DNA from: Chamaecyparis obtusa
Lineage: Eukaryota > Streptophyta > Pinopsida > Cupressales > Cupressaceae
Direction of reading: 5' to 3'
DNA length: 64,000 nucleotides
Assembly (NCBI GenBank): GCA_027943335.1
Contig: BSBK01002055.1
Span: 558,001-622,000 of the forward strand
Each line of letters opens with the position of its first letter. The first letter of the stretch is position 1. This document shows, piece by piece, positions 57,742 to 64,000 of the stretch. The notes under the pieces are model-generated. The model saw only the letters and a list, made by a program, of their open reading frames with translations, was not told the DNA's origin and did no database searches. A program made the translations under genes and the position numbers.

Positions 57742-60309
57742 TATTAGCACAAGTAAAAATTTCCATGGTTTCATTCTATTTTTGTGCCTCTGTAGTCCTT
57801 TTTCTTCCGTTTCCTAGCTAAACCCTAGGCAAAATTTCATAAATCTAGCCATTTGTTTGAAAAACCCTAGTGCGCCCTATTTTATTTCTATTTTCATGTT
57901 ACTTTATTAGGCCAGTTAAAACATTTTACTGCACGTGTTAATTAAAAGACCACTTTTATGTTGTTCGCGGTTAGGTTTTTCCATGTCGGGTGGGGTCCCT
58001 CTAATATTTCCTAAGTCCTATAGTTCCTGCACCGTTAATTTTTCCTAAGTCTTCAGGCCTTTAAACTTGTGGCTATCGCTTGTTCGCAAGACTGTTTGGT
58101 GTCAGAGGTCTCTGACATGCGAATTCGTGACTATGTGCCATTTGTCCCGGTGGGCCCTGTCTTCCTTCCCTGTTGACTTGCTAACGAGTGAGCAGAATCA
58201 ATGATCATCGCTATACCACTGAGGGAAGATGCATAGGTTTTAACATAATGATTTAACAATGGTCATCTAATGCATTCCCTGAAGAAGGGTCAATGTGGGT
58301 CCATTGCCATGTCATGCTATCGTGCAAGTTTCTCATTGGTCGTGTCAATGATTAGTTGGATTTTTTGTTAGGCGGGCCCTGTATCTCAGTGACCTTTTGA
58401 TCCTGTGGTTATCATATGATCACATGGAATCTTTCCAAGCCACGAGATCATGTGATGGTCGTTGATTTGGAATCAAGGGGAGGTTAGTGGGACCTATGTC
58501 AGATGTAGTAGATTGGCAGTTTCTCATTGGTCCAGGTGTGCTGAGGTGGATTTGTTAGTGGGGCCACTAGTTTGTAAAGAGGTTAAAGTGTTGCATGATC
58601 TCTTTGCTATCATTACACCACAATGGTAAGTTACAGGATGGATAAGTCAGCGGTGTAGCGACTATCATCCATCTTCACTAAAGATAGAAAGCCTGCTTAG
58701 TGGGTCTGAACTGCCATGTTGTGCTGACTTGCACTTTCCTCATTGGTCAAGGCATTGATGATTCAAAGGGTAGTCAGTGGGACCTAGTTGCTCACGTGTT
58801 TTGAGGGCCTTGACATCCACAAAGGATCTACGATTGGTGTAAGTGCTCATGGGTTTTGTTAGAGACATGAGATCTTGCGCCAGCCATTGATTTTTCTTTT
58901 TCTCAGGTGCTGACGAGGGTGGTCCTTGTTTGTCAGAGGGAGCTGACATGCACATTTCTCATTGGTGTTGACTACTGGCATGGTCATGGAATTTTTAGGG
59001 TTTCATGACTGTTGTAAAGATTAACGTAAGCCGCTCGATCTACCGGGAAATAAAGGGATCTACAGTCATATTTTAAACCGGAGCTTGTATCCATTGTTTT
59101 TAAAATTCAAATTGTTTTTGCAGGGTTTGGAGACAGTGCGCCGAATGAAGCCATATTACAGGACCATTTTTTATTGTTCCAGCTTGGTTATGGGTGAGAT
59201 TTTATGAGGAAGGTCCTGGTGGTTGTTCCAGCATGAATTTTTGTCCTTGGAGCTAGTACAGGGTCGGATTTGTTGCATAATTTGATGATTTTTTTTTATC
59301 TTACTAGCCTTACGCTTGGAGCCTATCTTGTCTGGCTTTCATTTCTTTTTGTTGAGTTAGGTAGTTTTGAAATTGTTGCTTTGAATGATCATCAGTGCTT
59401 TTTTCAATCCTTGAGATAAAAGGAATTTTTATGATCATTCAAAAGCATTGGGATTTAGGTGTTCAAAAAACTTTTTCTTGGTGAGCCCTATTCTCAGTCA
59501 AGGGTTGTAATAGTTTTTGATTTAGTTTTTGTTAATGAGAGAAGAAAGTTGCAGGTCTAAGCTATAATTTTAAAGCATGGTGTCATGTGATTCATTATGT
59601 ACACAGAAGGAATTCATCATACTTAATACAAATATTTGGTTCTTATCTCTCCTTTGTGTCAAGTCTAGTAAGCTTTGAGTTTTCTAGCTCATTACATATT
59701 GTTTGTATGTATGTATCTTCATCCTTGAGTTCTGATCTAGGACTGGATTAAACTATGCTCTAGATGGGATATGGGTTTTCCCTTGTCTATGTAAGGATGC
59801 CTTATAAGCAGTAAAGATTAGGATAAATGTATTTATGGCTATGAATTATCAGATATTCTCAAATTTGTGTGTCTTTGTGTCTAAGGACTCTTGCCCAATG
59901 GATGAGGCACTGGCCTAAATGAGTACTTCTCTTGTTAACATACATTGGTTGAAGTTATTGCATTCCAAATATTGAAATCAATAACCTTTTCAAGCTTTAA
60001 GTAGTTGGTTGTGTGGTTTTGTCACCATATATTAATGGAGAGTCAATGAATGTGAGGTTATCATTTAGTACTTTCTTACTATCAATCTATTGTTTAAACC
60101 TAGTCTTTGGTGTGTAAAGTATAGTTTTCACTGGGTTAGGTGCACCTGCCTTGGTTTTGTAGAGCCAGAAGTGAAGAGGGTAGTCTTGTCCCTATAGTTG
60201 GTCCAGTTACCCTAAGATCCTTATACATTTTGGAACTAACGAATCCTAAAATCAATCTGAGGGTATATTGGCAGCCTAAGAGCATAAGTGTCCATTTTGA
60301 ACACCAACA
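57742..60309 (+). repeat. Element E 3' LTR
   Basis: 2568 bp, starting TATTAGCAC (TG changed to TA) and ending CACCAACA, followed by CTATG. Differences from the 5' LTR are mostly C/T and G/A. Confidence 0.93.
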
Positions 60310-61166
60310 CTATGTACAACATACTACAATTTTCCAATCATGGATCTGTACAAACTCTGGTTAACTTCTACAGCATCATCATTCTTAGATAACTTTTGTC
60401 CAGTAACCATAGGAGTTCCCATTGGTCTAGCATCTTCCTTTCCAAAGGTTTTCAATATTTCATTAACATACTTAGACTGTGTAATGAAAATTCCATTCTT
60501 CATCTGATATACCTGTAAACCAACAAAGAATTTGATCTCACCAAACATACTCATTTCAAATTTAGTTTGCATTTCTTTTGAAAAACTTTTACACAATGCA
60601 TCTTGTCCACCAAAAACAATGTCATCAAAATTTTTTTTGGCCAATAGAATACCTTTACCTTCTTCATCCTTCAAGTATAGATTTCTTGTGTCATTTGTTT
60701 TGGAAAATCCAATCTACATCAGATAGTTATGCAACCTCTCATGCCATGCTCTGGGAGCTTGTTTCAATCCATACAATGCTTTGTTTAGTTTGCATACCAT
60801 GTGTCTTCTGTTTGGATCAATAAAACCTTCTGGCTATTCTATGTAAACTTCTTCTTCTAGTACACCATTTAAAAATGCTGACTTGACATCCATTTGATAT
60901 ACCTTGAAATCTTTATAAGTAGCATATGCAAGCAGAGTTCTTACTCCTTCCAATCTAGCTACAGGGGAAAATGTCTCCCCATAATCTATTCCTTCTTCTT
61001 GTGTGTAGCCTTTGCATACCAGCCTAGCTTTGTTCCTAGTGATTTCACCTTTTTCATTCAACTTGTTTTGAAACACCCACTTTGTTCCTATAACATTCTT
61101 ATCTGCAGGTCTCAGCACCAGAGTCCAGGTTTCATTCTTCTCAATCTGGTCAATCTCTTCATTCAT
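60310..61166 (-). pseudogene. Element D reverse transcriptase
   Basis: Copia RT in the gag-pol frame. It has [57 protein letters not shown], and a stop at Y*E*-like glutamine before PEGFIDP (60834-60836). The catalytic region is altered to NFDDIVFGG (FVDD expected); two aspartates remain. The frame continues through [11 protein letters not shown] and RSMIGKL to the CTATG repeat, where E interrupts. It resumes at 46897. Confidence 0.87.
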
Positions 61167-61439
61167 TGCTTGTATCTAGTCTTCATTTTCTAATGCATCT
61201 TTAGTTGTCTTAGGTTCAAACACACATAGTAAGCATGTTGGATCCTTGGCTTTTCTTCTAGTTTGAATTCCAGTGTCTTTATCACCAATTATCTATTCAG
61301 GCTTGTGATTTCTTCTTACATATTTTGCCAAAATAGGTTCAACATTTTTCTCCTCTATTTCATCAGGTTCCTCTACAAGATTGTCAGATTCAGCTTCTGA
61401 ATGCTTGGCAACCTCTTCATGATACTCAACAGCATTGTC

Positions 61440-62534
61440 TTATAGCATGACATGTTCTTTTTCTCTCTCAGCACTATTTTCTTGACACTCGGCAATGTTT
61501 GCCTGAGACTTGGCATCAGGTGCAAGTCTGTTACCTGCCTCTTCTATTTCCTCAATGTACACAAAATATTTGTAATCTTCTGGTTCTCTTTTGCTGTCAG
61601 CTTCATTTCTTTTTGCATACTCATCAATTTTTACATTCACACTTTCCACAATTTTTTTAGTGTTAGAGTTCAAACACATATAAACTTTACTTTTTGTGGA
61701 GTAGCCTAGGAATATGCCTTCATCACTTTTGGCATCAAACATTCCATTCCTATTGTCTTTCAATAAGTAACACTTGCTTCCAAAGATTCTAAAGTATTTA
61801 ACACTTGATGCATGCCCATACCATGATTCATAGGGTGTCAGATGTGTACCTTTCTTGATATGTACCTGGTTAAGAGTGTAAACAGTTGTACTTATAGCTT
61901 CTTTTCATTATTTCTATGCCACATTCTTTTCAATCAATAATATCCTTGCATAGTCCAAAATATATTTGTTCCTTCTTTCTGCTATACCATTCTATGGAGG
62001 TGTCCTAGGTGCAGACATCTGTCTTTTGATTCCTCTATCATTGCAAAATAGATTGAATTCATTTGATGTAAATTCTCCACCTTGGTCAGATCTAAGACAT
62101 TTTAGGTTCCTACCTGTCTCCTTCTCAACCTTAGCCAAATACCACTTAAAATTTTGAAAAGTATCAAATTTTTCTTTTAGAAACATTACATGTATCATCC
62201 TGGTATGATCATCAACAAACAAGATAAAATATCTAGCTCCACAGTAACTTTGTATACCCATAGGTCCACAAAGGTCAGTATGAACCAAATCTAAAATGTG
62301 TTCAGAAGTAAAGGTTTTTCTCTTGAAACTTGACTTGGTCATTTTTCCTAACTGACATTCTTTACACATCACATTCTCAGGTTTCTTCAATCTAGGTAGG
62401 CCTCTTACTTTATTCTTCTTACTTATCTCTACCAGATTGTCAAAGTTAACATGACATAGCCTCTTATGCCATAACCAAATGTCATCAAATTGTGCAATCA
62501 TACATATTTCTTCAGATAGGTCAAGATAGAACAA
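61440..62534 (-). pseudogene. Element D integrase
   Basis: The N-terminus has LWHKRLCHVNFDNL and CKECQLGKMTKS (zinc ligands present). The core has LVHTDLCGP, RSDQGGEFTS and, after a stop at PP* (61990-61992), NGIAERRN, so D, D and E are all visible. The tail has the GIFLGYSTKSKVYMCLN block and an acidic linker (EEIEEAGN) toward the reverse transcriptase. It is in one frame throughout. Confidence 0.88.
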
Positions 62535-62546
62535 ATTACCTCTAGT

Positions 62547-62915
62547 CTACTCACCACTTCCAATCAATTCACCAGTAGCATCAAATATCTTAGCTTTCTT
62601 GTGATGAAATTCCACTCGGTAACCAGTTTTGTTGAGCTGAGCAATACTTAGCAAATTATAATTCAATCCTTCAACCCAATAAGCATTTTCACAAGAGATT
62701 TTATCAGTCAGTTTAATCAATCCTTTTCCTCTAACATGACATGGTGCATCATTACCAAATGTTACACTTTTACCTTTATAATGATGTAAGCTCTCAAACT
62801 TACTTTTGTCACCAGTCATGTGATGTGAACAACCAATGTCTATAATCCATTTTTCATTCTTGTTCATATAGGAAATCAATGCAGTTTTCTCATCCTCATC
62901 AGATTCATCTTTCAT
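62547..62915 (-). pseudogene. Element D aspartic protease
   Basis: WIIDIGCSHHMTGD is the active-site region, with DIG replacing DSG. Later LLSIAQLNKTGY marks the end. In frame with gag and integrase. Confidence 0.85.
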
Positions 62916-62999
62916 TGCAATGTAACAAGATTTCTTACCTTTTCCTTTGTAGTCTTTGTACCTTCAGTAGCCTTTGTCATCTTTTATATCTTTGTGTCT

Positions 63000-63872
63000 A
63001 CTATTTCTTTCTTCATCTTTATCCTTCCTATCGGGACATCTAGTAGCTATATGACCGACTTTATTACATGCAAAACATATAATAGGGAGTTTACCTTTAT
63101 ATTTTCCTTTTCCTCTTCTCAGTCTTCTAGCCATAAGAGCTTCTAGATCTTCAAGATATTCATCAATAGTGTCACTGTCACTTTCATTGGTGCATCTTTC
63201 TTTTTATTTCTTAGGCTTGTTCAGAACTAACTGTGACTTAAAAGAAGATTCAACATTTCCAAGACTACCAATAGTGAAATTATCATAATTAGACAGTTCA
63301 AAAGCAGCCAGTTTTCTAATCAAACCTTCCAAGGTAAGCACATTTCCAGAGTTACATCTAGATTCCTGAATAGTTGAGATCTTAATAGCATATATAGGAC
63401 ATAGAGCTCTTAGCACTTTTCCAAGTATGGTCTCATCATCAATAGTTTGATTTTCTCCTCTAATAGCATTCACAACTTCTTTTATTCTACCACAATATTG
63501 TGCAATGTTTTCATCTTCATTCATTCTCATTTCATCAAACTTACCTCTGAGACTCTCAGCTTTAGCTTTCAGAACATATAGATCACCACCATAGATATTT
63601 GCAAGAGTGTCCCACATATCTTTAGCAGTTGTGCAGTCCTTAATATCCTCAAATTATGGATAGCCTAGGGCAGATGCAATTTACAGCATTGCTTGATTAT
63701 GCTCTTTCTTAGCTCTCATTTCCTCGGCAGTCAAAGGTGCAATAGGTGTGACATAGTCATGCTCAATGTAGTATTTTGCAGAATCACCAATATCAGCCAG
63801 ATGCATCTTCATCAAGCTTTGCCATGCAGGGAAGTTTTCCTTGTTCAACTCTGGTACCTCCTTCTTATACAT
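63000..63872 (-). pseudogene. Element D gag
   Basis: The start at 63872 (MYKKEVPELNKENFPAW) is chosen because the gag of H begins at the same point (MYKREVPKLNKENF); in-frame ATGs upstream reach 63932. The Copia gag core has KAESLRGKFDEMRMNEDENIAQY, and the C-terminus a CCHC knuckle CFACNKVGHIATRC (near 63030-63075). There is a stop near 63657 and others after about 63204. Confidence 0.87.
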
Positions 63873-63933
63873 CTTGATCATTTTCTTCAAGTCCCTATAA
63901 ACTTGTTTTCTATAGACACCAATAAGAAACACA

Positions 63934-63947
63934 ACTCTGATACCAAT
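63934..63947 (-). promoter_or_regulatory. Element D primer binding site
   Basis: Minus-strand AATTGGTATCAGAG, tRNA-iMet type, directly after the LTR. Confidence 0.9.
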
Positions 63948-64000
63948 TGTTAATATGATTTAGAACAATAGAGAGGGGGGGTGAATCAGTTGTTCTCAGG
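63948..64000 (-). repeat. Element D 5' LTR, end only
   Basis: Starts TGTTAATATG on the plus strand and matches 44293-44345. The rest lies beyond the window. Confidence 0.9.

Larger units (their letters stand above)
46898..60309 (+). mobile_element. Element E: Tat-like Ty3/gypsy retrotransposon with an extra RNase H, carrying a solo LTR
   Basis: 13,412 bp with target duplication CTATG (46893-46897 and 60310-60314). The order is 5' LTR (2.5 kb), primer site, gag, protease, archaeal-type RNase H, reverse transcriptase, degenerate RNase H, integrase and 3' LTR (2.6 kb). The solo LTR F (55436-56718) splits the integrase. With F and its repeat removed, the coding region from 49622 to about 57585 stays in one frame. 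About 20 stops interrupt it, nearly all TAG. It sits in the RNase H of D. Confidence 0.92.
32544..64000 (+). mobile_element. Element C: Copia LTR retrotransposon split by B and D, running past the window end
   Basis: Visible parts are the 5' LTR (32544-33734), primer site, gag (33791-34173 and 41032-41590), protease, integrase, reverse transcriptase and RNase H up to 44292. Element B (34174-41026) splits gag with a GAATC duplication. Element D starts at 44293 inside the RNase H. The remainder and the 3' LTR of C must lie beyond the window. The LTR start is inferred from TGTTAGAAAT, the mirror of the end ATTTCTAACA. Stops, frame changes near 41550 and between 42816 and 43281, and loss of the integrase glutamate make it dead. 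Confidence 0.85.
44293..64000 (-). mobile_element. Element D: Copia LTR retrotransposon, interrupted by E, running past the window end
   Basis: On the minus strand the order is 5' LTR (only its end, from 63948), primer site, gag, protease, integrase, reverse transcriptase, RNase H (joined across E), polypurine tract and 3' LTR (45780-44293). With E and one CTATG removed, every coding part from 63872 to about 46262 is in one frame with no frameshift, only stops. D is inserted in the RNase H region of C. It is related to H but a distinct family: its LTRs start TGTTAATATG. Confidence 0.92.

Overview
The window reads as nuclear repeat DNA from a seed plant with a large genome. Nearly every stretch I can explain is an LTR retrotransposon or a relic of one, and I see no convincing host gene, rRNA, tRNA gene or CRISPR array. 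Copia and Ty3/gypsy families with tRNA-iMet-type primer sites, a plant chromovirus, a Tat-like gypsy and a LINE fragment all point to a land plant. A gymnosperm is a plausible guess from the element density and unfamiliar families, but that is inference. I name the elements A-H, F being a solo LTR and J a pair of related LTRs.

Region 1 (1-4351) holds a minus-strand LTR relic related to element E, an LTR-like copy J1, a CT microsatellite and AT-rich DNA. Region 2 (4352-25204) is a three-level nest. The outer element A (minus) is a pol-less LTR element with two ORFs. Inside it, at target GTTGT, sits G (plus), a chromodomain gypsy. Inside the 3' LTR of G, at target ATGTA, sits H (minus), a Copia element. 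Region 3 (25205-32543) holds a minus-strand LINE relic, unassigned DNA with two tandem-repeat patches, the LTR J2 with a primer site and the start of a gag, and more unassigned DNA.

Region 4 (32544-64000) is a deeper nest. The outermost is a plus-strand Copia, C, whose gag is split by B (minus, target GAATC), a second copy of the A family. C is cut again in its RNase H region by D (minus Copia, running off the window). D is cut in the same domain by E (plus, Tat-like gypsy, target CTATG). The integrase of E is split by a solo LTR, F (target CTTTC). That is four levels: C contains D, D contains E, E contains F.

How they may work together: A and B keep the same two-ORF layout but have no protease, reverse transcriptase or integrase. 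They share a primer site, a polypurine block and a C-rich-loop hairpin near the LTR end with the Copia elements C, D and H, so they look like parasites of Copia enzymes. None of the autonomous elements looks intact. Most have in-frame stops, dominated by TAG at positions where glutamine is expected, as methylated CAG decay would give. D and E remain in one reading frame throughout once inserts are removed. G, H and C also carry frameshifts, and G and C have lost the integrase glutamate.
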